Source: Flavobacterium salmonis
GTDB taxonomy: Bacteria > Bacteroidota > Bacteroidia > Flavobacteriales > Flavobacteriaceae
Length of the DNA stretch: 64,000 bases
Direction: 5' to 3'
Assembly: GCF_903819435.1 (NCBI RefSeq)
Contig: NZ_CAIJDP010000087.1
Span: 1 to 64,000, forward strand
Translations under genes and position numbers: made by a program
Shown here: piece after piece, positions 16,754-26,104 of the stretch
How positions within the stretch are numbered: position 1 is the first letter of the stretch
How the letters are laid out: each line of letters begins with the position of its first letter
Notes under the pieces: generated by a model
Seen by the model: only the letters and a program-made list of their open reading frames with translations
What the model was told of the DNA's origin: nothing
The model's database searches: none

Positions 16754-19360
16754 ATGAAAGAAAAAAAAATACTTCATTTTCTACCATTTCTATTTTTTAG
16801 CGTCATTATGCTATTTGCAGAAAAATTAAATGCACAAACGAATTTAGCTTTGTTAAATTCGACAAAAATTACTACATCACATGTGTCTCCTTGGGAAAGC
16901 CTTAATGCTGTAAATGATGGGTTTTCTCCGATTAGCTCAGAAGACAGAACTAATCCTGTTTATGGAAACTGGGACGGAGAAGCAGCTTACAACACTTATA
17001 ACTGGATTGAATACGAATGGGATTTTGCCCACGAAATAAATTCTGTTGGAGTCTATTGGTTTACAGATTATGGTGGTATTGGACAACCTACAAATGCGTA
17101 CATTCAATATTGGAATGGAATTAGTTGGGTAAATGCTGGTAACATTGGATTAACTTTAAACCAGTTCAATACTATCGAAAATCTAAGCTTTAAATCCAGA
17201 AAATTAAGAATCTATATGAAAAGCGCAACAGCAACGGGCGTAACTGAATTTCAAGCTTTTGGTATTCAAACCACTGAATGTAATGCTACTGAAGTTACAG
17301 CTAATCTTGTTGTAAATAACGGTCAGGAAAAAAATGTCAATTTTGCTGTAATTTCTTCAGACGATAACATACAATTTAAACCTTCGATAGCTAATATGGA
17401 AGTTGGTGCTAAAATGAAATGGTCTGGCCCAAATAACTTTACATCTTTGGATCAAAACATCACTTTGTCTAATTTACAGGAAGTAAATTCAGGAACCTAT
17501 ACGTTCTTATATATCAACAATTGCGGCACCGAAAGTTCTGTAGACTTTTATTTAACCGTTAAAGGAGAAAATAGTAATTTTACTTCATGGCCAGCTTATG
17601 ACTCAACACTTCATTATGATTTTAAAAGCGATTATCCGGATTTTCCAAAACCATTAAAAAATTTAGAAGAAGACTATCCCGGATATAGTGGATGTAACAG
17701 TACTTCGTCAAGAAACTATGGTTCATGGACCTTTGTTAAAGGACCAAATGCCAACCCTTTAGTGACAGATGTTGCTGTAGATGCATTATTAAAACGTTTA
17801 GATGGAGATTTTACTTTCCTAAGGGATAATATGGGGTGGCCACCAGACAAATTGTACAGAGCAGGATATCGCAGTTCAGTATACTTATATGGATCTGGAT
17901 TATGTACCGACACTGCATCGAATACAGATTTAGGAGGATGGCAAAGCGGAGTTGGCACTCCTGATGGTGAAAGTTGGCCAATGGTACTTTTATCTTATTA
18001 TCCTGTAGCCAGTTTCGACCCTAATACTACTTTTCCCGATGCTCAATATCAAACAGGAGCTTGTACACATGAAGGTATTCATGCTATATACGCATCCTTG
18101 CTCGGATGCAGAAAATCAGCCTGGTTTCATGAGGGTTCTAACGTTTGGCTGCAAACTGTTTTGGATATAAAAAAAACAGGCAGCCAGAACTACAGCAATG
18201 TTGATTTGGGATGGTTAAGTGCCGGGTCTGTAATTGCTCCTTTTATTCCAATAGAATGTTACAGCGGATGGCTTCAGGATGGAACCTTTGGAGGCCCTTC
18301 TGCTGAAGGTGTAGATTCCGGAGTTCAGAATGAAAATGGTGTTACTTTAAGATTGACCAGAGATATTATTGGCGGCGTTCAATATAGTTCTGTATTTCCA
18401 ACCTTCTTGGGTGAAATTGTTGGTGAAAAAAGTTTACCATGGATCTGGAATTATTGTGAAGGGCGTGTATTAGAAGGCATAGCAAATGGTAATGGAACCG
18501 TTAATGGCATTGGTGACACTAAAATGCGTAAAATGGTTCAGGAATACAGAGCCAGATTAGCATTGGCTGATTTCGGAAAATTCGAGCAGCCAATTTTAAG
18601 TTTATACCGCAATAATATGGGACGTGAATTAGGTCCTGAGCAACCGGCTCTTATAAATGTAGAAAAATGGAAAGCAACACCTTACGCTAAAACAACAACA
18701 GAAGAAAACGGATACTTAATCCCAGAAGAAAAAACCCTACCTGGCTGGTCAGGAGCTAATTTTATTCCGATTCATGTTCAAGGAAATCAGGCTACATTGT
18801 TTTTTGAACCATTAGGAAAAAATATGTCAATACAATTATGCTATCGTACCAAAGAAGGAAAAACCATATATTCTCAGCCCGTGTACGCCGGAGATTGCAC
18901 AATTTCTTTCGATCAGGGTATACCGGCAAATGGGGTTATATTTGCAGTAATCTGCAATTCAGATTATATTTTTAAAGATGAATCTACCCGAAAAACTAAA
19001 TTTAATTACAAAATTAAACTTGGAGAAGGTGCTATAAGTACAGCCGGAATAGATAAAAATTGGTGGGACTGGAAAGCTGTTATTTCTGAAAATCTTTCTG
19101 TAGTTAACAATTCAGGTTCAAATTTTATTATTTATCCAAATCCTACAAATATTTCTTCACTAATTAATATTAAATTACCCAATACCAACTCTGGTACTGT
19201 TGGCTTAAAAATAACCAATACTCAGGGACAGGTAATATTCGAAAAAAGAAATTATAATCCTGAAGAACAATATTATACAGGAGGTTTATCACAAGGAGTT
19301 TATTTTGTAACTGTAGAAACACAAAATTTCAAACAAACAAAAAAAATTATAGTAAAATAA
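16754..19360 (+). CDS. Secreted putative zinc metallopeptidase with discoidin-like, Ig-like and T9SS domains
   Basis: The 868-residue protein has a signal peptide ending near KLNAQ. A galactose-binding/discoidin-like domain covers about 28-170 (NAVNDGFSP, IEYEWDFAHEINSVGVYW), an Ig-like domain about 180-275, and a large middle domain bears HEGIH at 439-443. A second HEG follows at 459-461, so a glutamate lies 17 residues after the second histidine, as in gluzincin-type proteases. The end (YPNPTNISS, GVYFVTVET, KKIIVK) is a type A T9SS sorting domain. It is therefore probably exported and surface-bound or released, acting on proteins or glycoproteins. The peptidase family is not recognised. 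Activity rests on the motif alone. Confidence 0.75.
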   Translation: MKEKKILHFLPFLFFSVIMLFAEKLNAQTNLALLNSTKITTSHVSPWESLNAVNDGFSPISSEDRTNPVYGNWDGEAAYNTYNWIEYEWDFAHEINSVGVYWFTDYGGIGQPTNAYIQYWNGISWVNAGNIGLTLNQFNTIENLSFKSRKLRIYMKSATATGVTEFQAFGIQTTECNATEVTANLVVNNGQEKNVNFAVISSDDNIQFKPSIANMEVGAKMKWSGPNNFTSLDQNITLSNLQEVNSGTYTFLYINNCGTESSVDFYLTVKGENSNFTSWPAYDSTLHYDFKSDYPDFPKPLKNLEEDYPGYSGCNSTSSRNYGSWTFVKGPNANPLVTDVAVDALLKRLDGDFTFLRDNMGWPPDKLYRAGYRSSVYLYGSGLCTDTASNTDLGGWQSGVGTPDGESWPMVLLSYYPVASFDPNTTFPDAQYQTGACTHEGIHAIYASLLGCRKSAWFHEGSNVWLQTVLDIKKTGSQNYSNVDLGWLSAGSVIAPFIPIECYSGWLQDGTFGGPSAEGVDSGVQNENGVTLRLTRDIIGGVQYSSVFPTFLGEIVGEKSLPWIWNYCEGRVLEGIANGNGTVNGIGDTKMRKMVQEYRARLALADFGKFEQPILSLYRNNMGRELGPEQPALINVEKWKATPYAKTTTEENGYLIPEEKTLPGWSGANFIPIHVQGNQATLFFEPLGKNMSIQLCYRTKEGKTIYSQPVYAGDCTISFDQGIPANGVIFAVICNSDYIFKDESTRKTKFNYKIKLGEGAISTAGIDKNWWDWKAVISENLSVVNNSGSNFIIYPNPTNISSLINIKLPNTNSGTVGLKITNTQGQVIFEKRNYNPEEQYYTGGLSQGVYFVTVETQNFKQTKKIIVK

Positions 19361-19380
19361 ATAATTCTGCACCTGTAAGA

Positions 19381-19418
19381 TAAAGAAAACACCAACATTG
19401 CTGTTGGTGTTTTCTTTA
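19381..19418. terminator. Bidirectional terminator between the secreted peptidase gene and clpB
   Basis: A perfect 17-bp stem (19381-19397 with 19402-19418) with ACACCAACA/TGTTGGTGT core and a 4-nt loop lies between convergent genes. Confidence 0.9.
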
Positions 19419-19433
19419 TTGAATTAATGTTTA

Positions 19434-22043
19434 TTATGAATGCTCTACTCTTTCTGTTTGATTTCTAAAAACCAATTTACCATCAAAAGCATCAATTAAA
19501 ATAATACTGTCTGTTGTAATATTTCCTGCCAGAATTTCTTTAGATAACTGATTTAAAACTTCTCTTTGGATTACCCTTTTTACCGGTCTTGCTCCAAATT
19601 CCGGATCATACCCTTTATCTGAAAGATATTTGATTCCTTCAGGTGTTGAATCCATTGTAATGCCTTGCAATGCCAGCATTTTGTTAACACTTTTAAGCTG
19701 TAAACTCACAATTCTAGAAATATTATCAACTGTTAATGGCGTAAACATTACAATTTCGTCGATACGGTTTATAAATTCCGGACGAACCGTTTGTTTCAAT
19801 AAACCTAAAACTTCAACCTTTGCAGCTTCAGTTGCCGCTTCGACACTTCCTTTCAAATTTTCAAATTTCTCTTGTATAATCTGACTTCCCATGTTAGAAG
19901 TCATGATGATAATCGTGTTTTTAAAATCTGCCAGACGGCCTTTATTATCAGTTAGTCGGCCTTCATCTAAAACCTGCAACAGAATATTGAAAGTATCCGG
20001 ATGTGCTTTTTCGATCTCGTCTAATAAAATCACAGAATACGGTTTTCTACGTACCGCTTCTGTCAATTGACCACCTTCATCATACCCTACATATCCCGGA
20101 GGTGCACCAACTAAACGGCTCACACTGTGACGTTCCTGATACTCACTCATGTCAATACGTGTCATGGCATTTTCATCGTCAAAAAGATATTCGGCCAATG
20201 CTTTTGCCAACTCTGTTTTACCAACTCCGGTTGTTCCTAAAAACAAGAACGTTCCAACCGGTTTTTTCATATCCTGCAAACCGGCACGACTTCTTCGAAC
20301 AGCATCACTAACTGCTTCAATTGCTTCTTCCTGACCAACTACTCTTCTATGCAGCTCCTCTTCAAGATGAAGGAGTTTTTCCCTTTCTGTCTGAAGCATT
20401 TTCATTACCGGAATTCCTGTCCATTTTGCTACAACTTCTGCAATATCTTCGCGGGTTACTTCTTCTTTAATCAAAGAATTTCCGGATTGATATTCTTGCA
20501 ATTGTTTCAATAAAACGTCAAGACGTTCCTGAGCTTCTTTGATCTTTCCATAACGAATTTCAGCCACTTTTCCGTAATCACCTTCTCTTTCAGCACGTTC
20601 TGCTTCGTGTTTAAAATCTTCAATTTCTAATTTCACTGCCTGAACTCCATCTACAACATCTTTTTCAGATTTCCATTTGGTATAGATTACATTTCGTTCT
20701 TCTTTTAAATTAGCCAGATCCATACGCAGGATTTTAAGCTTAGCTTCTTCTTTTTCACGTTTAATGGCTTCAATTTCAATTTCTAACTGCATTATTTTAC
20801 GATCTAAAACATCCAGTTCTTCTGGTTTTGAATTGATTTCCATACGCAATTTAGAAGCCGCTTCATCCATCAGATCAATCGCTTTATCCGGTAAAAATCG
20901 ATTTGTAATATAACGTTGTGAAAGTTCTACAGCTGCTATAATTGCTTCATCTTTAATCTGAACTTTGTGATGCGTTTCATATTTTTCTTTTATTCCACGT
21001 AAAATCGAAATCGCACTTTCAGTATCGGGTTCGTCTACTAAAACTTTTTGAAAACGGCGCTCCAAAGCTTTATCTTTTTCAAAATATTTTTGATATTCAT
21101 CTAATGTCGTTGCCCCAATCGCTCTTAATTCACCACGAGCTAAAGCCGGTTTCAGGATATTAGCCGCATCCATAGCCCCTTCACCGCCGCCTGCGCCTAC
21201 AAGTGTGTGAATCTCATCGATAAATAAAACGATATCACCTTCGGCAGCCGTTACTTCCTTAACAACAGATTTTAAACGCTCTTCAAATTCTCCTTTGTAT
21301 TTTGCACCGGCAATAAGCGCTCCCATGTCAAGGGAGAAAACGATTTTGTTTTTTAGGTTTTCTGGCACATCGCCATCAACAATTCTGTGGGCCAAACCCT
21401 CTGCAATTGCTGTCTTACCAACACCTGGTTCACCCACCAGCATTGGATTATTTTTGGTTCTGCGGGTAAGAATTTGTAATACACGACGAATTTCTTCATC
21501 ACGACCAATAACCGGATCCAATTTGCCTGTACGTGCTAGTTCGTTTAAGTTTTTAGCATATTTATTAAGAGCGTTATAAGTTTCCTCTGCTGAAGCCGAA
21601 GTTACTCTTTCGCCCTTTCTAAGTTCTTCAATAGTGGCTTTTAAAGCTTTTCCGGTAACCCCCTGATCTTTTAAAATTTGGGCAACTTTACTTTTTGAGT
21701 CAAAAATGGCTAAAATTAAATGTTCGATCGAAACATATTCGTCGCTCATTTTTTGTGCAATAATTTCGGCTTCATTCAAAGCTTTATTCGCATCTCTGGA
21801 AAGCAATATATCTCCACCCGAAACTTTTGGAAAACTCTGAATCGTACTATCCAGAACTTGTAAAAACAAAGGCACATTTACGTTGAGTTTCTTCAAAATG
21901 AATGGTGCCACATTTTCATCAACCTCAAAAATGGCTTTAAAAATATGTTCGTTTTCTATTTGCTGTTGTCCGTATCGTTGCGCCAATTGTTGAGAAAGCT
22001 GTATGGCTTCCTGCGATTTAGTCGTAAATTTATTTATATTCAT
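19434..22043 (-). CDS. clpB: ATP-dependent disaggregase ClpB
   Basis: At 869 residues this has ClpB length. It has the N-terminal double Clp_N repeat (MNINKFTTKSQEAIQLSQQL), a first AAA module with Walker A GEPGVGKT at 204-211, and a long middle coiled coil (about 410-530, rich in E, K, R and L). The second AAA module carries GTTGVGKTELAKALAE, and the C-terminal small domain contains GYDPEFGARPVKR. The coiled-coil domain distinguishes ClpB from ClpA/ClpC. It works with DnaK to resolve protein aggregates after heat stress. It is transcribed alone, divergent from ytxJ. I saw no clear heat-shock operator upstream. Confidence 0.96.
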   Translation of the reverse strand: MNINKFTTKSQEAIQLSQQLAQRYGQQQIENEHIFKAIFEVDENVAPFILKKLNVNVPLFLQVLDSTIQSFPKVSGGDILLSRDANKALNEAEIIAQKMSDEYVSIEHLILAIFDSKSKVAQILKDQGVTGKALKATIEELRKGERVTSASAEETYNALNKYAKNLNELARTGKLDPVIGRDEEIRRVLQILTRRTKNNPMLVGEPGVGKTAIAEGLAHRIVDGDVPENLKNKIVFSLDMGALIAGAKYKGEFEERLKSVVKEVTAAEGDIVLFIDEIHTLVGAGGGEGAMDAANILKPALARGELRAIGATTLDEYQKYFEKDKALERRFQKVLVDEPDTESAISILRGIKEKYETHHKVQIKDEAIIAAVELSQRYITNRFLPDKAIDLMDEAASKLRMEINSKPEELDVLDRKIMQLEIEIEAIKREKEEAKLKILRMDLANLKEERNVIYTKWKSEKDVVDGVQAVKLEIEDFKHEAERAEREGDYGKVAEIRYGKIKEAQERLDVLLKQLQEYQSGNSLIKEEVTREDIAEVVAKWTGIPVMKMLQTEREKLLHLEEELHRRVVGQEEAIEAVSDAVRRSRAGLQDMKKPVGTFLFLGTTGVGKTELAKALAEYLFDDENAMTRIDMSEYQERHSVSRLVGAPPGYVGYDEGGQLTEAVRRKPYSVILLDEIEKAHPDTFNILLQVLDEGRLTDNKGRLADFKNTIIIMTSNMGSQIIQEKFENLKGSVEAATEAAKVEVLGLLKQTVRPEFINRIDEIVMFTPLTVDNISRIVSLQLKSVNKMLALQGITMDSTPEGIKYLSDKGYDPEFGARPVKRVIQREVLNQLSKEILAGNITTDSIILIDAFDGKLVFRNQTERVEHS

Positions 22044-22249
22044 ATCTGTAAGATTTAGGATTGCATTATTATTTTTTAATACTCGATAACATTAAAATTA
22101 GAATTTATTGCATTACATTTTAACTTTAAATACCATAACTTTGTTTCCTGTTTCAAAATATATTCCATACTAAAATTACAGACAAAATGACATTTAAAAC
22201 TACTTTTTAGTTAATTTTAAACGTCAAAAAGTCATAAAACAAGCCAAAT

Positions 22250-22639
22250 ATGAGTTTTTTTAATTCAATCTTCGGAAGTTCAGACAATTCAGAAGCACCA
22301 AAAAGTAACGTAAACTGGACGGAATTAACAGATATTCTTCAATTACAGGAAGTTGAAGCAATATCAAACGAAAAACCAGTTGTAATTTTCAAACACAGCA
22401 CACGATGCAGCATTAGCCGAATGGCTTTGAAACAATTTGAAAGAGAATATGATCTTGAAAATGTTGTTAATGCTTACTTTTTAGATTTGATTGCACATCG
22501 CGATATTTCAAACGAAATTGCAGACAAATTTAATGTCTATCACGAATCCCCACAATTGATTTTAATCAAAAATGGAAAAGCCGTTTATAATGTTTCACAC
22601 AGCGATATTGATGCTACAGCGTTAAAAAACAAGATTTAG
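22250..22639 (+). CDS. ytxJ: Bacillithiol-system redox protein YtxJ (thioredoxin-like)
   Basis: The 129-residue protein has a thioredoxin-like fold pattern with one active cysteine in KHSTRCSISRMALKQF (Cys53), the motif of YtxJ proteins (formerly DUF2847). It is followed by the cis-Pro-like segment ESPQLILIKNGK. YtxJ is thought to act as a monothiol bacilliredoxin that removes bacillithiol from proteins. This implies a bacillithiol-using host, as for many Bacteroidota. A TAACTTTG box at 22136-22143 may be its -7 element. The gene is monocistronic with its own terminator and divergent from clpB. Confidence 0.85.
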   Translation: MSFFNSIFGSSDNSEAPKSNVNWTELTDILQLQEVEAISNEKPVVIFKHSTRCSISRMALKQFEREYDLENVVNAYFLDLIAHRDISNEIADKFNVYHESPQLILIKNGKAVYNVSHSDIDATALKNKI

Positions 22640-22666
22640 TTTTCTTCTGTTTAAAATACAATTAAG

Positions 22667-22696
22667 AAGGCAGAGTTTACATCTCTGCCTTTTTTA
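22667..22696 (+). terminator. Terminator of ytxJ
   Basis: AAGGCAGAG (22667-22675) pairs with CTCTGCCTT (22683-22691) around TTTACAT and is followed by T residues. Confidence 0.85.
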
Positions 22697-22766
22697 TTTC
22701 CACAAATTGTATTGATTTACCATTATAAATAAATCATAATATCTATTATCGTTGCTACCTTTTTTA

Positions 22767-22774
22767 TAAATTTG
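22767..22774 (+). promoter_or_regulatory. -7 element of the LptA/OstA-like gene
   Basis: TAAATTTG matches TAnnTTTG. Transcription would begin near 22781, about 10 nt ahead of the TTG start codon. No TTG lies at the ideal distance upstream, so the -33 element is weak. Confidence 0.5.
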
Positions 22775-22790
22775 ACAAAAATTAAATCAA

Positions 22791-24458
22791 TTGAAGAAAT
22801 TACTCTTTTTCATATCTTTTTGTTTGCTTTTAGGAAGTATTGAAAGCTTATTTGCACAAGCTCCTAAAAAAATAGTAGTTGAAAACTCAGACTTTTCAGA
22901 TGTCAACGAAGTAGAAATTCCCGGTGCTCTTCTGCTTACCGGAAATGTAAAAATAAATCATGATGGTGTAGTCCTTACTTGCAATAAAGCCTATTTCTTT
23001 CAAAGAGAAAATTATATTAAAGCTTTCGGAAACGTGCAACTCGTACAAGGTGATACATTATTCTTAAACAGCAAATATGCTGAATACAGCGGTAACGTAA
23101 AAAAAGCTTTCGCAACCGGAAATGCAGTGATGACCTCTCCGGATGCAACTTTACAAACAGACACCATCAATTTTGACCGAAATGTACAGGAAGTTTTTTA
23201 CAATACTAAAGGTACAATTGTCAGCAAAAACAATACTTTAGTAAGTAAATCCGGAAGATATTACGTAGCTCAGAAAAAATTTCAGTTTTTAACGGAAGTA
23301 ACGCTTACAAACCCGAAATATGTTATGAAATCTAATCACTTAGATTATTACAGCAACTCCGGGCACTCTTATTTATTTGGTCCATCAACCATTACAAGTA
23401 AAACAAATTATATTTATACCGAAAATGGTTTTTATGACACCAAGAAAAACCTGGCACATTTCCTTCGAAAATCGTACATAAAATACAATGACCGGCGAAT
23501 AGAAGGCGACAGCCTATTCTATAATCGAAATACCGAATTTGCTTCCGCAACACGAAACGTAAAAATTACAGATTCTATCAACAAAGGAATCGTAAAAGGT
23601 CATTACGCCGAATTATATAAACTAAAAGATTCTATGTATGTAACTAAAAGAGCGGTTGCTATAAATCTGGTTGAAAAAGATTCAGTTTATATACACGGTA
23701 AAAAATTAATGGTTACCGGAAAAGAAGGTGAAAGAATTATCAGAGCCTTTAAGAATGTTCGTTTTTACAAAATCGATATGAGCGGAAAATGTGATTCGCT
23801 TCATTCAAACAGTAAAACTGCGCTCACAAAATTAATAGGAAACCCAATTTTATGGAGTGAAGAAAATCAAATTACGGGTGATATTATGCATTTAATTGGA
23901 AACAATACTACCCGAAAAATAGACTCGCTAAAAGTACTCAACAATACTTTTATCATCTCAAAGGACACCCTCGGCACAGGGTATAATCAGGTCAAAGGGC
24001 TCAATTTATTTGGGAAATTCAAAGATGGAAAATTACATTATGTAGATGTAATAAAAAACACAGAAGCTATTTACTATGCCCGAAATGATGCGAATGAATT
24101 AGTAGGAATCAATAAAAACGTAAGTAGTAAAATCAATCTGATTATAGAAAACAATGCTATTGAAAACATTACTTTTTTCAATAATGTTAATGGAAATCTT
24201 TACCCTGAAGCCGAGTTGCCAGAAAATGACCGTAAACTAAGAGGTTTTGTCTGGCGTGGAGATGAGAGAATAAAATCAAAAGATGATATTTTTCCTCCTG
24301 AAGAAAACGAACTCAACGATAAATTAATCAAAGAAGGAAAAGCTGAAGAAGCCAAACCAAATGTTCCGATGAAAGTCAGGAAGGAAACATTAAATTACGA
24401 CAAAAAGAAACCTGCTGCAAAAAACGGTACAATGCCAGGCGTAAAAACTAAAAAATAA
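22791..24458 (+). CDS. OstA/LptA-like envelope protein with TTG start
   Basis: The 555-residue protein begins with a signal peptide (KKLLFFISFCLLL, cleavage near SLFAQ). It then has repeated short beta strands of the OstA/LptA jelly-roll kind (GNVKINHDGVVLTCNKAYFF; GNVQLVQGDTLFLNSKYAEY; repeated EGDSLFYNRNTEFASATRNVKITD). Such proteins carry lipopolysaccharide across the periplasm, and Bacteroidota versions are much longer than E. coli LptA (about 185 residues). The only start that keeps the signal peptide is TTG at 22791. An in-frame stop lies 18 bases upstream and no ATG intervenes. The tail is charged and low complexity (EEAKPNVP, KKPAAKNG). A precise lipid role is inferred. Confidence 0.8.
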   Translation: MKKLLFFISFCLLLGSIESLFAQAPKKIVVENSDFSDVNEVEIPGALLLTGNVKINHDGVVLTCNKAYFFQRENYIKAFGNVQLVQGDTLFLNSKYAEYSGNVKKAFATGNAVMTSPDATLQTDTINFDRNVQEVFYNTKGTIVSKNNTLVSKSGRYYVAQKKFQFLTEVTLTNPKYVMKSNHLDYYSNSGHSYLFGPSTITSKTNYIYTENGFYDTKKNLAHFLRKSYIKYNDRRIEGDSLFYNRNTEFASATRNVKITDSINKGIVKGHYAELYKLKDSMYVTKRAVAINLVEKDSVYIHGKKLMVTGKEGERIIRAFKNVRFYKIDMSGKCDSLHSNSKTALTKLIGNPILWSEENQITGDIMHLIGNNTTRKIDSLKVLNNTFIISKDTLGTGYNQVKGLNLFGKFKDGKLHYVDVIKNTEAIYYARNDANELVGINKNVSSKINLIIENNAIENITFFNNVNGNLYPEAELPENDRKLRGFVWRGDERIKSKDDIFPPEENELNDKLIKEGKAEEAKPNVPMKVRKETLNYDKKKPAAKNGTMPGVKTKK

Positions 24459-24577
24459 TTCAGATTACAGTTTTCGATATAATAAATTTTCCGTCACTAT
24501 GCTTAAAGATGTCGATATACCTTTTTAGAATTGGCAAAAACTAACATAAGCTTAAAATTTAAAACTCAGAACCTTAG

Positions 24578-24585
24578 TATCTTTG
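24578..24585 (+). promoter_or_regulatory. -7 element of the aminotransferase gene
   Basis: TATCTTTG matches the flavobacterial TAnnTTTG box and lies 19 nt before the ATG at 24605. Confidence 0.5.
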
Positions 24586-24604
24586 CTACTTAGAACCTCA
24601 AAAA

Positions 24605-25801
24605 ATGAATCCAGATTTTATAAAATATCAGGCACAAACCTCACCATACCCACTTGGAATGGAAGTTTCACACGCATTTGGTTCTTATATTTACGATGCC
24701 AACAATAAAAAATATTTAGATTTTGTTGCCGGAGTCTCAGCTTGTACACTTGGACATGTACACCCAAGAGTCAATAAGGCAATAAAAGATCAACTGGATA
24801 AATATTCACACGTAATGGTTTACGGAGAATATTCACAAAGCCCGGCCGTTCAATATTGCAAATTAATAGCTTCACTCCTGCCCAAATCTTTAAACAAAAC
24901 CTATTTAGTCAACTCAGGTACAGAAGCAATCGAAGGCGCCCTTAAATTAGCCAAACGTTCAACAGGACGCAGTCAATTAATTTCCTGTCATAACGCATAC
25001 CACGGAAACACCATGGGCTCTATGAGTGTTATGGGATTCGAAGAACGCAAACAAGCCTTTCGTCCATTACTTCCGGATGTTGATTTTATCACTTTCAATA
25101 ACGAAGAAGATTTACAAAAAATAACTACACGAACAGCTGCAATTTTACTTGAAACCATTCAGGGAGGAGCTGGTTTTATTGAACCAAAAGACAACTTTCT
25201 GCAAAAAGTACGCAAACGATGTGACGAAGTAGGTGCTATGATGATTGTAGACGAAATTCAGCCTGGTTTTGGCCGCACCGGAAAATTATTCGGTTTCCAA
25301 AACTACGATGTCGTTCCGGATATTGTTGTAATGGGAAAAGGAATGGGTGGCGGAATGCCGGTAGGAGCTTTTACAGCATCTGCAGAAAAAATGGATCTCT
25401 TAACTGAGAACCCAAAATTAGGACATATAACCACATTTGGAGGTCATCCTGTCATTGCGTCAGCCTGTTTAGCGACTTTGCAGGAATTAACTGAAACTAA
25501 TCTGATGCAGGAAACTTTAGAAAAGGAAAAACTCTTCAGATCACTTTTGGTACACCCTTTGATAAAAGAAATTAGAGGAAAAGGATTAATGCTTGCACCA
25601 ATGACTGAAAGTCCGGAAATAACCAATCAGGTAATTTTAAACTGTCAGGAAAAAGGACTCATTTTATTCTGGTTATTATTTGAAGGATGTGCCATAAGAA
25701 TAACACCGCCATTAACTATTTCTGAAGAAGAAATAAAAGAAGGATGTGCTGTAATTCTCGAAGTTATGGATGAAATTTTAAAAAAAGAACAAAAAGCATA
25801 A
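24605..25801 (+). CDS. Class III PLP-dependent aminotransferase
   Basis: The protein has 398 residues and fold-type I class III features: GTEAIEGALKLAKR, SCHNAYHGNTMGSMSVMG, IVDEIQPGFGRTGKLFG with the cofactor aspartate, and the Schiff-base lysine in VVMGKGMGGGMPVGAF. The family includes acetylornithine, 4-aminobutyrate and ornithine aminotransferases. The sequence alone does not choose between them, and flavobacterial copies are usually annotated only as aspartate aminotransferase family. It stands outside any arginine cluster and follows the LptA-like gene. Confidence 0.88.
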   Translation: MNPDFIKYQAQTSPYPLGMEVSHAFGSYIYDANNKKYLDFVAGVSACTLGHVHPRVNKAIKDQLDKYSHVMVYGEYSQSPAVQYCKLIASLLPKSLNKTYLVNSGTEAIEGALKLAKRSTGRSQLISCHNAYHGNTMGSMSVMGFEERKQAFRPLLPDVDFITFNNEEDLQKITTRTAAILLETIQGGAGFIEPKDNFLQKVRKRCDEVGAMMIVDEIQPGFGRTGKLFGFQNYDVVPDIVVMGKGMGGGMPVGAFTASAEKMDLLTENPKLGHITTFGGHPVIASACLATLQELTETNLMQETLEKEKLFRSLLVHPLIKEIRGKGLMLAPMTESPEITNQVILNCQEKGLILFWLLFEGCAIRITPPLTISEEEIKEGCAVILEVMDEILKKEQKA

Positions 25802-25830
25802 TCAGGAACTATTTCCAGCACACGAGGCAA

Positions 25831-25912
25831 AGACGAACTGTCGAAGCAATACACTATATCTTTTATTTTTTAAAGAAAAAAAACAAAAGGATGTCGTTCC
25901 TATCTGAGCCAG
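25831..25912 (-). ncRNA. Diverged copy of the 5771-5850 structured element
   Basis: Read on the minus strand it shares GAT-G-A-CGACATCCTTTT and ATAAAAGATA-AG-GTA-GC with the plus-strand copy at 5771-5850. The hairpin between these blocks has a different sequence but still pairs (CTTTTGTTTTTT with AAAAAATAAAAG, one G-T pair). The outer helix is weaker here. It lies antisense in the otherwise empty 303-base gap 25802-26104. Confidence 0.4.
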
Positions 25913-26104
25913 GCCGCTGAATTAAAAATAAAAACCAGAATATCAAACAAATAATCTTTTATAAATCAAAAGATTAAAACAAAAAACAGAACATAAATTC
26001 TGTCCATATTGTTAATTAAATTGTTCAAAACAATAAATTTCCTTATCTCACAAAATAATATGGTTGCCTAAATTTATAACAGGCTAATTTCAAAAATACA
26101 AAGT

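Noticed and set aside
20003..20311. 102-codon frame antisense to clpB
   Set aside because: It is a shadow of the strongly conserved second ATPase module of ClpB.
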